From the NCBI GenBank assembly GCA_009760885.1, contig CM019696.1, positions 44,601,358 through 44,665,357 on the forward strand: DNA of 64,000 bases, written 5' to 3'. Of the stretch, positions 23,932-34,483 are shown piece by piece (within the stretch, counting starts at the first letter, position 1; each line of letters opens with the position of its first letter). The notes below the pieces were generated by a model. It saw only the letters and a list, made by a program, of their open reading frames with translations, made no database searches and was not told where the DNA came from. This stretch comes from Achatina immaculata (taxonomy: Eukaryota; Mollusca; Gastropoda; Stylommatophora; Achatinidae). Position numbers and translations under genes: made by a program.

Positions 23932-24239
23932 GAAGGAAAAACCCAGTGCCAAAAACATTGCAAGTTTTCTTTTTTAAAATACCCTAAACTTTGCACTAAA
24001 TTAAAAGAAAACAGCACTAAATAACTTGGCCACATTTTCACCAAAAAATTTCCACTAAAATGTGCAAAAAAAAAGCACGTGATTTAGTGTGAAAGACATT
24101 TAAGTTGGTCACCTTGAGTGGAATAAAGATATGAAGACACAGCCACTTGACACTGAATGACAAATGCCAAGAGATATACTTTTCTACTCTTAATCCTCTA
24201 TACTGTCTCAGGAAGAAAATCTCTTTTTATTTTTTTCAG

Positions 24240-24417
24240 AAGTGAGTGCCTACCCCTCAAATTTTAATATTACAGTCCCACCAGCACAGCTGGTTAACTG
24301 CTTCTTAAAATTGCGGAACCTGACTTCTAAATATAGTCAGTATAAAAATAGTTCTCTGCATGGGCCAGGTGTCTCAGAGAGCACTCCACGAAAGAGTGCT
24401 ATGGTATATTTAGAACG
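24240..24417 (+). CDS. HPSE-like: Heparanase-like exon (E2), from acid/base Glu to R|FL
   Basis: A 178-bp exon: two bases, 58 codons, two bases. Acceptor TTTATTTTTTTCAG ends at 24239; donor CG|GTAAGT starts at 24418. The AA at its start completes the Glu codon begun at 13475. It encodes VSAYPSNFNITVPPAQLVNC, FLKLRNLTSKYSQYKNSSLH, GPGVSESTPRKSAMVYLE and CG of an Arg. This aligns with the heparanase segment from NEP through the ...GSQLGEDF-like helix to ..YGPD.GQPR... and the helix before FLKAGG. Oddities: Val replaces the usual Pro after the catalytic Glu, and GPG replaces GPD. N-glycosylation sequons NIT, NLT and NSS are present. Divergence is greater here than in the exons at 49946 and 52556, so the call rests on phase, order and pattern. 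Confidence 0.82.
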
Positions 24418-24432
24418 GTAAGTTCATTTTAT

Positions 24433-25118
24433 CTGTAGCCACTCCATTGTTGTAGATAAATAGTTGTAGACAACTTTAAATGTACACAGATGTAGCCACT
24501 CCATTGTTGTAGATAAATAGTTGTAGATAACCTTAAATGTACACAGATGTAGCCACTCCATTGTTGTAGATAAATAGTTGTAGACAACCTTAAATGTACA
24601 CAGATGTAGCCACTCCATTGTTGTAGATAAATAGTTGTAGACAACCTTAAATGTACACAGATGTAGCCACTCCATTGTTGTAGATAAATAGCTGTAGACA
24701 ACCTTAAATGTACACAGATGTAGCCACTCCATTGTTGTAGATAAATAGTTGTAGACAACCTTAAATGTACACAGATGTAGCCACTCCATTGTTGTAGATA
24801 AATAGTTGTAGACAACTTTACACAGATGTAGCCACTCTATTGTTGTTGATAAATATTTGTAAACAACCTTAAATGTACACAGATGTAGCCACTCTGATGT
24901 TGATAAATATTTGTAAACAACTTTAAATGTACACAGATGTAGCCACTCCATTGTTGTAGATAAATAGTTGTAGACAACCTTAAATGTACACAGATGTAGC
25001 CACTCTGATGTTGATAAATATTTGTAAACAATCTTAAATGTACACAGATGTAGCCACTTCATTGTTGATAAATAGTTGTAGACAACCTTAAATGTACACA
25101 GATGTAGCCAATTTATTG
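24433..25118. repeat. 57-bp minisatellite next to the E2 donor, about 12 copies
   Basis: Unit TAGCCACTCCATTGTTGTAG + ATAAATAGTTGTAGACAACC + TTAAATGTACACAGATG. Some copies are shortened (24820-25070). It begins about 16 bp after the donor of exon E2. Nineteen codons per unit leave a 249-codon minus frame, an artefact. Confidence 0.96.
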
Positions 25119-25493
25119 CTGTTGTAGAGAAGATGCATTTTGACAATTTAATATGACACACGTTTACTTTCATATATCTTGTAACACTGTGAGATATGAC
25201 AGCTGGATAAGCATAGAGTTTATATGACCATTTTAGATGGAAATTGGAGCATTGATAAGTTTGTTACCATAGCAGTGAAAAGAATTTGGACAAGAATGTG
25301 TCTCACATTCACGCTGCTTTGTTTCGAGTAAATTCATAGATAAAGGAAATGAAAGAAATGAAAACTTTTGAAACTGTCAGGAAAGAGATGCCCAAAAGGA
25401 GGGCGAAAGAGAATGTCCGTTCATTTCTTACGGGGAGAGCTACTAAAATTAACTTGTCAGTGGTTGCTATAATATGGAGCAGTGCACACACAG
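25119..25493. other. Intron 2, no feature seen
   Basis: No exon, RNA or repeat recognised. Confidence 0.5.
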
Positions 25494-26134
25494 CTTTGTC
25501 CTGAGTGTCATGATTCTGTCTACTAGAACTTGTGTCCTGAGTGTCATGATTCTGTCTACTAGAACTTGTGTCCTGAGTCTCATGATTCTATCTACTAGAA
25601 CTTGTGTCCTGAGTGTCATGATTCTATCTACTAGAACTTGTGTCCTGAGTGTCATGATTCTGTCTACTAGAACTTGTGTCCTGAGTGTCATGATTCTGTC
25701 TACTAGAACTTGTGTCCTGAGTGTCATGATTCTATCTACTAGAACTTGTGTCCTGAGTGTCATGATTCTGTCTACTAGAACTTGTGTCCTGAGTGTCATG
25801 ATTCTGTCTACTAGAACTTGTGTCCTGAGTGTCATGATTCTATCTACTAGAACTTGTGTCCTGAGTGTCATGATTCTGTCTACTAGAACTTGTGTCCTGA
25901 GTCTCATGATTCTGTCTACTAGAACTTGTGTCCTGAGTGTCATGATTCTATCTACTAGAACTTGTGTCCTGAGTGTCATGATTCTGTCTACTAGAACTTG
26001 TGTCCTGAGTCTCATGATTCTGTCTACTAGAACTTGTGTCCTGAGTGTCATGATTCTGACTCTTAGAACTTGTGTCCTGAGTTTCATGATTCTGACTCCT
26101 AGAACTTATGTCCTGAGTGTCATGATTCTGACTC
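25494..26134. repeat. 36-bp minisatellite, about 18 copies
   Basis: Unit CTTGTGTCCTGAGTGTCATG + ATTCTGTCTACTAGAA. Later copies change TCTACTAG to ACTCCTAG. Open on both strands because of the 12-codon unit. Confidence 0.96.
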
Positions 26135-26412
26135 CTAGAACTGAATGTCATGATTCTGACTCCTAGAATTGAATGTCATGATTCTGACTCCTAGAACTGA
26201 ATGTCATGATTCTGACTCCTAGAACTGAATGTCATGATTCTGGCTCCTAGAACTGAGTGTCATGATTCTGACTCCTAGAACTGAATGTCATGATTCTGAC
26301 TCCTAGAACTGAATGTCATGATTCTGACTCCTAGAACTGAGTGTCATGATTCTGACTCCTAGAACTGAATGTCATGATTCTGACTCCTAGAATTGAGTGT
26401 CATGATGCTGAC
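26135..26412. repeat. 28-bp derivative of the preceding 36-bp array, about 10 copies
   Basis: Unit CTGAATGTCATGATTCTGAC + TCCTAGAA, which is the late 36-bp unit lacking 8 bases (CTTGTGTC). Continuous with the previous array. Confidence 0.95.
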
Positions 26413-26660
26413 TCCATGAACTTGCTTAATGTGATGAATGTGGCTGAGGTTTGAAGGAGATGGCAAATTTGCTTAAATAGTTCCACTTGAGTTTTCTTAA
26501 GAAGATAAAGTCTCATTTCCAGAAAATAAGAAAATCTACATTAGGTCACTTCATTTATACTTTGATGCTTTCTTCAAGAGCTTCCACATGGCACCAGTTG
26601 CTATGGACATCAAAGTTGCTTTCACAAGGAGGTTCTGTAACAGCAATATTGGATTTATTT

Positions 26661-27990
26661 TTACTTGATAATGAACTAAATGTCTGATTGTCTTACAATC
26701 TTGATGTTGATAATGAACTAAATATCTGATTATCTAACAGAACGGATATTGTGATAATGAACTAAATATTTGATAATCTTACAGTGCGAGTGTTGTGATT
26801 CATTCATTCATTTGCATGTCCCTTGGGGAACTTTGCCTCCCAAACAGCACTCCTGTAGGCCTCTCGGTTGTGAGCAAGATGGCCTGCAGCTGCTGCATCC
26901 ATTTCCAGATCGTCAACAATGTCTTGCAGTCATCTTCATTTTGGTCTTCCTCTTTTTCTTTATCCCATTATGTATCCTTCCAATACGGTCTTCTCTAAAT
27001 TATCATGACGTTTAATGTGTCCAAAATATTTAAGTTTTCTCTCTTTAATCCTCTTTACTACCCAGCCTTCTTCAATATTAAACTCTTATAGTATAGATAT
27101 ATTTGTTCTTTTTTATGTCCATGATATTTGGAGAACTCTTCTGTAGCACTTACATTCAAAGGCATTTATGTGTTTCTCAGCTGTTTTGTTAAGTGTCCAG
27201 GTCTCACAGGCATATGTTGCGATGAGAAAGATGTATGCCCTTAAAAATCTTATTTTTGTGGTTCTGTCTGCTCCTCTCCACAGATTCTTTACTTGTTTTA
27301 CTTTCTGAAGAGCGATAGATGTCATCCTTTTAATTTCCCTCATTATATCTCCATTATTAGTTAGTAGTGATCCAAGATATTCAAAACTCTCCACTTCTTC
27401 CAGTTTTTCCTCATTGATATATATTTCAGTTGCCTTGTTTGTTTTGTCAGTTGCCATCAATTTAGTTTTTTTTGCATTAAGATAGAGGTTCTGCTCCTCA
27501 CTGTTGTTACGGACTGACATAATTAGTTTGTCCATTCCTTTTTGTGTTGTGGACAGTAATACTGTGTCATCAGCATATCTAATCTCTGGTATATGTTTTA
27601 ACCTCCAATTGTTATGGCATCGTAATATCCTTTGTCTACATCTTCTCTAACATTCCTCATTATATTTTCAGTATACAAGTTAAATAAGTAGGGTGACAAT
27701 ATGCACGCCTGACAGACCCCTTGTTTTATGTCAAACCAAGTTGTTGTTTCACCATTTATTCTTACTGCTGCTTGTTGGTCTAGATACAGCAGTGATGTTA
27801 ATTGTATCAAATGTGTTGGAAATCCATTTTGTCCATTATTTCCCAAAGTTTCTGGTGTTGTACACAATCAAATGCCTTTGAGTAGTATATAAAGGATAAA
27901 TATATATCTCTCTCTCTGAACCTTAGGTGCCCAGGGCACATGGGGCTTCCACAAGGGTTTTCCACAAATGCCTGTCCTTTGTCTTTTTTT
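26661..27990. repeat. 1,330-bp direct duplication, left copy
   Basis: Identical, as far as I can read, to 27991-29320 (constant offset 1,330). It contains relic 44-bp satellite units (26661-26793), a LINE C minus fragment and 3' terminal LINE D sequence. The copies join in a T-run. Confidence 0.95.
26800..27905 (-). mobile_element. LINE C fragment in left duplication copy
   Basis: Minus strand: YYSKAFDCVQHQKLWEIMDK (motif A region, Asp of FIDYSKAFD changed to Tyr), [31 protein letters not shown] near 27560, NLYLNAKKTKLM, FEYLGSLLTNNGD, then the C-terminus. Frameshifts lie near 27115 and 27590. The 3' end has a (CATT)n tail on the + strand at 26800-26815, followed by 44-bp satellite sequence, so it inserted into that satellite. 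Confidence 0.88.
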
Positions 27991-29320
27991 TTACTTGATA
28001 ATGAACTAAATGTCTGATTGTCTTACAATCTTGATGTTGATAATGAACTAAATATCTGATTATCTAACAGAACGGATATTGTGATAATGAACTAAATATT
28101 TGATAATCTTACAGTGCGAGTGTTGTGATTCATTCATTCATTTGCATGTCCCTTGGGGAACTTTGCCTCCCAAACAGCACTCCTGTAGGCCTCTCGGTTG
28201 TGAGCAAGATGGCCTGCAGCTGCTGCATCCATTTCCAGATCGTCAACAATGTCTTGCAGTCATCTTCATTTTGGTCTTCCTCTTTTTCTTTATCCCATTA
28301 TGTATCCTTCCAATACGGTCTTCTCTAAATTATCATGACGTTTAATGTGTCCAAAATATTTAAGTTTTCTCTCTTTAATCCTCTTTACTACCCAGCCTTC
28401 TTCAATATTAAACTCTTATAGTATAGATATATTTGTTCTTTTTTATGTCCATGATATTTGGAGAACTCTTCTGTAGCACTTACATTCAAAGGCATTTATG
28501 TGTTTCTCAGCTGTTTTGTTAAGTGTCCAGGTCTCACAGGCATATGTTGCGATGAGAAAGATGTATGCCCTTAAAAATCTTATTTTTGTGGTTCTGTCTG
28601 CTCCTCTCCACAGATTCTTTACTTGTTTTACTTTCTGAAGAGCGATAGATGTCATCCTTTTAATTTCCCTCATTATATCTCCATTATTAGTTAGTAGTGA
28701 TCCAAGATATTCAAAACTCTCCACTTCTTCCAGTTTTTCCTCATTGATATATATTTCAGTTGCCTTGTTTGTTTTGTCAGTTGCCATCAATTTAGTTTTT
28801 TTTGCATTAAGATAGAGGTTCTGCTCCTCACTGTTGTTACGGACTGACATAATTAGTTTGTCCATTCCTTTTTGTGTTGTGGACAGTAATACTGTGTCAT
28901 CAGCATATCTAATCTCTGGTATATGTTTTAACCTCCAATTGTTATGGCATCGTAATATCCTTTGTCTACATCTTCTCTAACATTCCTCATTATATTTTCA
29001 GTATACAAGTTAAATAAGTAGGGTGACAATATGCACGCCTGACAGACCCCTTGTTTTATGTCAAACCAAGTTGTTGTTTCACCATTTATTCTTACTGCTG
29101 CTTGTTGGTCTAGATACAGCAGTGATGTTAATTGTATCAAATGTGTTGGAAATCCATTTTGTCCATTATTTCCCAAAGTTTCTGGTGTTGTACACAATCA
29201 AATGCCTTTGAGTAGTATATAAAGGATAAATATATATCTCTCTCTCTGAACCTTAGGTGCCCAGGGCACATGGGGCTTCCACAAGGGTTTTCCACAAATG
29301 CCTGTCCTTTGTCTTTTTTT
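27991..29320. repeat. 1,330-bp direct duplication, right copy
   Basis: Second copy. It continues to the right into the body of LINE D, so this copy has the original right flank and the left copy has the original left flank. Confidence 0.95.
28130..29235 (-). mobile_element. LINE C fragment in right duplication copy
   Basis: Same sequence and defects as 26800-27905. On the minus strand it directly follows the LINE D end at about 29236-29258, giving a fused reading DIYLSFIYYSKAFD across the junction. Confidence 0.88.
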
Positions 29321-31085
29321 TCTACTCTTGCCCAGGTGAGCCCTCTATTGCTCAACATCCTTTCTGTTGTTCTTCTCCATGTCTCTTTTGGTCTACCCTT
29401 ACTTCTGTTCCCCTGTGGTGTCCATCTTAGTGCTATTTTTTGTAGTGAGTTGTCAGTCATTCTGAGCACATGTCCCAACCATCACCAGCGTCTTTCCTCA
29501 ATAATTGTTGTCAGTGGCTTCATCTGCATTTCTGCCAATAAGATGTTATTTCTTATGGTGTTTGGCCAAAATATTTTCCTAATTCTTCATAAACATTTAG
29601 TCTGGAAAGAATTCAACTTGTTTTCTATGGTTTTGGTGATTTTCCAGCATTCACTTCCATAGAGTAGTACACTTAGAACATTACTCTTAAATATCCTGAT
29701 TTTCATATTTATGCTTAGTTTTTTTTACTTCCATATATTCTGCAGCATTGCAAAAGCCTGGTTTGCTCTAGTAAGTCTGCTGTTGATGTCCTCTGTGCTG
29801 TCTCCATTTTCTACTACTCTGCTGCCAAGGTATACAAATTCGTTGACCTCCTCCACTAACTTGCTATCTACTCTGAGTACATTTCTGTTGTTCACATTTT
29901 GCTTCATTAACTTTGTCTTTCCTACGTTGATCTTTAGTCCTATGTTGTTTGCATTCTGAGTTAGCTTGTTTATTTTATCTTGCATATCTTTGTGACTGCT
30001 TGATAATAGACAAATGTTGTCCACAAAGTCAAGGTCCTCCAGCACTGTGTCAAGGGTCCATTGTAATCCTCTGCATTTGTCTGATGTTGCCTCCTTCATT
30101 AACCAGTCTACTGCCAAGATAAATAATGTTGGTGATAGTACACATCCCTGCTTCATTCCTGTTTGTACCCTAAAGCTGCTGGAGGTATGTTCTCCACAAA
30201 TAACTTTGCACTGAAAACCCTCATATAGGGCTTTGATTACATTTACTGTCTTATGGGGGAGGCCATACCATCTTAGGATTTTCCACAGTAAAGGATAAAT
30301 ATAGATGCACATTAAACTCTCTGGATTTCTCTATTATTAATCTTAGATTGAATATATAATCTCTTGATCCTCTTCCTTGCCTGAAACCAGCTTGGACCAT
30401 ATTGACTTCTTCTTCTATTCTCTTTCGAAGTCTACCCATTATGATTTTTAACAGAATTTTACTGGCATGACTAATCAGGGCAACAGTTCTGTAGTTTGTG
30501 CATAATTTCAGGTTACCCTTTTTTTGGCAGTGGTATGAATACAGTTCTTTTCCATTCTTTTGGCCAAATACCTGAATGCCATATCTTTTTACATAGTGCA
30601 TGATAGATTGTTGCACATTTCTTTCCTTCAGCTTTAATAAATTCAGCTGTTATCTCATCACATCCTGGTGATTTACTATTTTTCAGATTCTTTATTGCCC
30701 ATAAAACTTCTTCTATTGTCAGTCCGGGTACTTTCTCCTCCAATAATAATTCACACTGTTGATTTCTGCTTCCACAGTCCGTTGTTTCATATATTCCTTT
30801 GCAATATTCCTTCCATCTTCCTAGAATTTCCTCTGTCTCTGTCAAGGTATTCCCCATCTCATCACAAATTACATTTAGCTTATGTGTGACATTTCTCATC
30901 AATGTCTTCATTTCTTTAAACATTTCACTATCTCTTCCACACTTCTGATATTCTTCTATTCTTTCACAACAATCTTGTATGTATTGTTTTTTTGTCTTTT
31001 CTTATGTTTCTTCGTACTTCTTTTGTTAAAGTTTTATATTTCTCTTTGTTGTTGTTTGTCACTTTCCTGATTGATCTCAGTGTAG
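29236..31085 (-). mobile_element. LINE D, RT-containing and internally deleted
   Basis: Minus strand from 31085: KVTNNKEKYKTLTKEVRRNI, FKEMKTLMRN, RWKEYCKGIYE, IKNLKNSKSPGCDEITAEFI, WKRTVFIPLPKKG, NYRTVALISHASKILLKII, VQAGFRQGRGSRDYIFNLRL, then VHLYLSF fused to KILRWYGLPHKTVNVIKALY. The fusion removes motif A (FIDF.KAFD). Then QTGMKQGCVLSPTLFILAVD, LEDLDFVDNICLLSS (the FADD box is changed to FVDN) and VYLGSRVVENGD, and the end is GHVLRMTDNS, GRPKETWRRT, ENPCGSPMCPGHLRF and a (GA)n tail near 29245. Loss of motif A and the altered box mean this copy cannot encode an active enzyme. Confidence 0.87.
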
Positions 31086-31202
31086 GGACAATGGCTACGA
31101 TCACTGACTAGTACAGTCACTGCCCAGAAGGAAAGCAATGGTAAACTATTTTCTGGAAATATACTAAGAAACCCAAACAGCAATCATGGAAAGTCAAATA
31201 GG
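31086..31202 (+). mobile_element. Possible LINE 5' UTR fragment, opposite to LINE D
   Basis: Contains TGCCCAGAAGGAAAGCAATG, GTAAACTATTTTCTGG and AATCATGGAAAGTC, a pattern I associate with the 5' region of LINE E-type elements; compare the 35-bp unit at 5710-5939. Orientation is opposite to the adjoining LINE D. Memory-based and weak. Confidence 0.35.
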
Positions 31203-31346
31203 AATGTTGTGATAATGAGCTAAGTGTCTGATTGTCTTATTGTCTTACAGTGTGTATGTTGCTAAAATAAACTAAATGTCAGATTGTATTATTGTGTTAC
31301 AATTTGGATGTTGTGGTAATGAACTAAATATCTGATTGTTTTACAT
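31203..31346. repeat. Diverged 44-bp satellite units left of repeat F
   Basis: Three diverged units (TGTTGTGATAATGAGCTAAG, then TGTCTGATTGTCTTA) ending GATTGTTTTACA. The same satellite flanks the LINE cluster at 26661-26793 and 27991-28123. Confidence 0.85.
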
Positions 31347-31689
31347 GCCTCCATGAATTATAAAACTTAAAAGTTATCTTAAACTGCTCTTACAGACACC
31401 GAATAGAATTAATTGTTTTCTGGATAGTCCCGAAAATTTTGTTTAGTAGATAGTCATTTATAATGTATGTAGTTACTTCTGTACTGAGTGAATGTTTAAG
31501 AGCGAAACGTAAATGTTATATTTTATTTTATGTCTCTCAGCTTCAATGTTAATTATGTTTGTTACATGAACAGCATATTTGTAGAATGTCTGGAATAGAG
31601 TGAAAGATGTATGATAAAGGGCAGAATGTCAGACGGGCCTGCGTGCCCAGTTCTTAACCCTTTTGAAATAAAGATCAATCAATCAATCA
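31347..31689 (+). mobile_element. Interspersed repeat F, copy 1
   Basis: A ~343-bp insertion whose ends are defined by interruption of the 44-bp satellite. The 3' part reads GATAAAGGGCAGAATGTCAG, ACGGGCCTGCGTGCCCAGTT, CTTAACCCTTTTGAAATAAA, GATCAATCAATCAATCAA. It includes a short GGGC...GCCC hairpin, an AATAAA and an (ATCA)n tail. Related copies lie in reverse orientation at 40635-40760 and 63470-63715. No tRNA-like head or protein was seen; it could be a SINE or a LINE 3' end. Confidence 0.75.
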
Positions 31690-33675
31690 ACAGTCCAGAT
31701 GTTGTGGTAATGAACTAAATGCCTGATTGTTTTACAGTCCAGATGTTGTGGTAATGAACTAAATGCCTGATTGTTTTACAGTCCAGATGTTGTGGTAATG
31801 AACTAAATGCCTGATGTTTTACAGTCCAGATGTTGTGGTAATGAACTAAATGCCTGATTGTTTTACAGTCCAGATGTTGTGGTAATGAACTAAATGCCTG
31901 ATTGTTTTACAGTCCAGATGTTGTGGTAATGAACTAAATGCCTGATTGTTTTACAGTCCAGATGTTGTGGTAATGAACTAAATGTCTGATTGTTTTACAG
32001 TCCAGATGTTGTGGTAATGAACTAAATGCCTGATTGTTTTACAGTCCAGATGTTGTGGTAATGAACTAAATGTCTGATTGTTTTACAGTCCAGATGTTGT
32101 GGTAATGAACTAAATGCCTGACTGTTTTACAGTCCAGATGTTGTGGTAATGAACTAAATGTCTGATTGTTTTACAGTCCAGATGTTGTGGTAATGAACTA
32201 AATGTCTGATTGTTTTACAGTCCAGATGTTGTGGTAATGAACTAAATGTCTGATTGTTTTACAGTCCAGATGTTGTGGTAATGAACTAAATGTCTTATTG
32301 TTTTACAGTCCAGATGTTGTGGTAATGAACTAAATGTCTTATTGTTTTACAGTCCAGATGTTGTGGTAATGAACTAAATGTCTGATTGTTTTACAGTCCA
32401 GATGTTGTGGTAATGAACTAAATGCCTGATTGTTTTACAGTCCAGATGTTGTGGTAATGAACTAAATGCCTGATTGTTTTACAGTCCAGATGTTGTGGTA
32501 ATGAACTAAATGTCTGATTGTTTTACAGTCCAGATGTTGTGGTAATGAACTAAATGTCTGATTGTTTTACAGTCCAGATGTTGTGGTAATGAACTAAATG
32601 TCTGATTGTTTTACAGTCCAGATGTTGTGGTAATGAACTAAATGCCTGATTGTTTTACAGTCCAGATGTTGTGGTAATGAACTAAATGTCTGATTGTTTT
32701 ACAGTCCAGATGTTGTGGTAATGAACTAAATGTCTGATTGTTTTACAGTCCAGATGTTGTGGTAATGAACTAAATGCCTGATTGTTTTACAGTCCAGATG
32801 TTGTGGTAATGAACTAAATGTCTGATTGTTTTACAGTCCAGATGTTGTGGTAATGAACTAAATGTCTGATTGTTTTACAGTCCAGATGTTGTGGTAATGA
32901 ACTAAATGTCTGATTGTTTTACAGTCCAGATGTTGTGGTAATGAACTAAATGTCTTATTGTTTTACAGTCCAGATGTTGTGGTAATGAACTAAATGTCTG
33001 ATTGTTTTACAGTCCAGATGTTGTGGTAATGAACTAAATGCCTGATTGTTTTACAGTCCAGATGTTGTGGTAATGAACTAAATGCCTGATTGTTTTACAG
33101 TCCAGATGTTGTGGTAATGAACTAAATGTCTGATTGTTTTACAGTCCAGATGTTTGGTAATGAACTAAATGTCTGATTGTTTTACAGTCCAGATGTTGTG
33201 GTAATGAACTAAATGTCTGATTGTTTTACAGTCCAGATGTTGTGGTAATGAACTAAATGCCTGATTGTTTTACAGTCCAGATGTTGTGGTAATGAACTAA
33301 ATGTCTGATTGTTTTACAGTCCAGATGTTGTGGTAATGAACTAAATGTCTGATTGTTTTACAGTCCAGATGTTGTGGTAATGAACTAAATGCCTGATTGT
33401 TTTACAGTCCAGATGTTGTGGTAATGAACTAAATGTCTGATTGTTTTACAGTCCAGATGTTGTGGTAATGAACTAAATGTCTGATTGTTTTACAGTCCAG
33501 ATGTTGTGGTAATGAACTAAATGCCTGATTGTTTTACAGTCCAGATGTTGTGGTAATGAACTAAATGTCTGATTGTTTTACAGTCCAGATGTTGTGGTAA
33601 TGAACTAAATGCCTGATTGTTTTACAGTCCAGATGTTGTGGTAATGAACTAAATGCCTGACTGTCTTACAGTCTG
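31690..33675. repeat. 44-bp satellite array, about 45 copies
   Basis: Unit GTCCAGATGTTGTGGTAATG + AACTAAATGYCTGATTGTTT + TACA, highly uniform (C/T at GCC/GTC; occasional CTTATTG; one unit lacks 2 bases near 33155). Each unit holds CTGATTGTTTTACAG, which resembles a 3' splice acceptor. Lies in intron 2 about 720 bp upstream of exon E3. Confidence 0.97.
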
Positions 33676-33795
33676 AATATCCAACAATGAAAAAGCAGAC
33701 AAACAAGAGCTAGAGACATGCACATCTAGTAGATTTATTAATGCTATAGCCTTGCTTATGCTGTTCTTTTGATGTAATATATTAGCCAGCATATT

Positions 33796-34060
33796 TCTTG
33801 CATGGCACCTTGTTGGTTGAGTGGTTAGACGCTCAGTTTACTAATCTAGTGTTACCAGGTTCAAGTCTCAGCAGTGGGACTTTTTTTTTTCTGGTACACA
33901 CCAAGAAAGGCCCTGGGGTCCACCCAGTCTTTAAAACTGGGTCACCAGAGAAACCTGGGAAGGTAAGTTTGGCCAGGCCTGATACTAACCATAACACACT
34001 TTCGTGTGCTGAAGGTTTTGAAAATGAGGGCCTAACACTGTAACTACAGTATACCTTAAT
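33796..34060 (+). mobile_element. tRNA-derived SINE
   Basis: The head resembles a type II (Ser/Leu-like) tRNA. An A-box-like TTGGTTGAGTGG at 33814-33825 is followed by TTAGACGCTC, and a B box GGTTCAAGTCT lies at 33858-33868, 33 bp on. A T-run and a ~150-bp body follow (AAGAAAGGCCCTGGGGTCC..., ACTTTCGTGTGCTGAAGG), then a T-rich tail. Internal Pol III promoter boxes plus an unrelated body define a tRNA SINE; the family was not identified. Confidence 0.72.
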
Positions 34061-34224
34061 GGAAACAAATGGGAATTTTTATCTTTATCTTTGTTTTATT
34101 TCTTTCAGGTTTAACTTTAAGTTCATAGATTTTACCAAAACACAACATCATAATCATTATTACATTTACAGCTCAACAGTAAAACCATTACAATGGCACC
34201 TTCATTAAACAATATTCTTTATCT

Positions 34225-34399
34225 TAGCTAAAAATACATAAATCTTATCCATTGACTAAAATACTAAAATCTTACCAGTGGTAGCTAAAATACATAAATC
34301 TTATCCATATTAGTTAAAAGTACATAAATCTTTGCCCGGTTATCTAAATATACATAAATCTTTGTCACATTAAGTAAAAATACATAAATCTATCCACAG
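34225..34399. repeat. ~30-bp array that ends in the E3 splice acceptor
   Basis: Six diverged units around TAGCTAAAAATACATAAATC + TTATCCATAT. The last unit ends CTATCCACAG, which is the acceptor of exon E3, in the place where other units have TTATCCATA, CTTACCAG or CATATTAG. Several units therefore carry acceptor-like AG ends. Confidence 0.85.
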
Positions 34400-34450
34400 A
34401 TTTCTTCAGGCAGGTGGAGGGGACAGTGTGGATGAAATATGTGTTCACCA
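34400..34450 (+). CDS. HPSE-like: Heparanase-like exon (E3), FLQAGG...VHH
   Basis: A 51-bp exon: one base, 16 codons, two bases. Acceptor TCTATCCACAG ends at 34399; donor CA|GTAAGT at 34451. With CG from 24417 it reads R-FLQAGGGDSVDEICVH and then CA of a His completed by the C at 49946. The heparanase counterpart is the FLKAGGE..DSVTWHHYYLNG stretch, a core strand of the TIM barrel that ends in the conserved HH/YY. Small size alone would be weak, but the motif, both splice sites and both phases fit. Confidence 0.87.
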
Positions 34451-34483
34451 GTAAGTGTCAGCCAACATTCTTCATATTTTAAG

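Noticed and set aside
24424..26166. Frames of 200-250 codons on both strands
   Set aside because: 57-bp and 36-bp units are multiples of three; no splice or start logic, and the segment lies between two confirmed exons.
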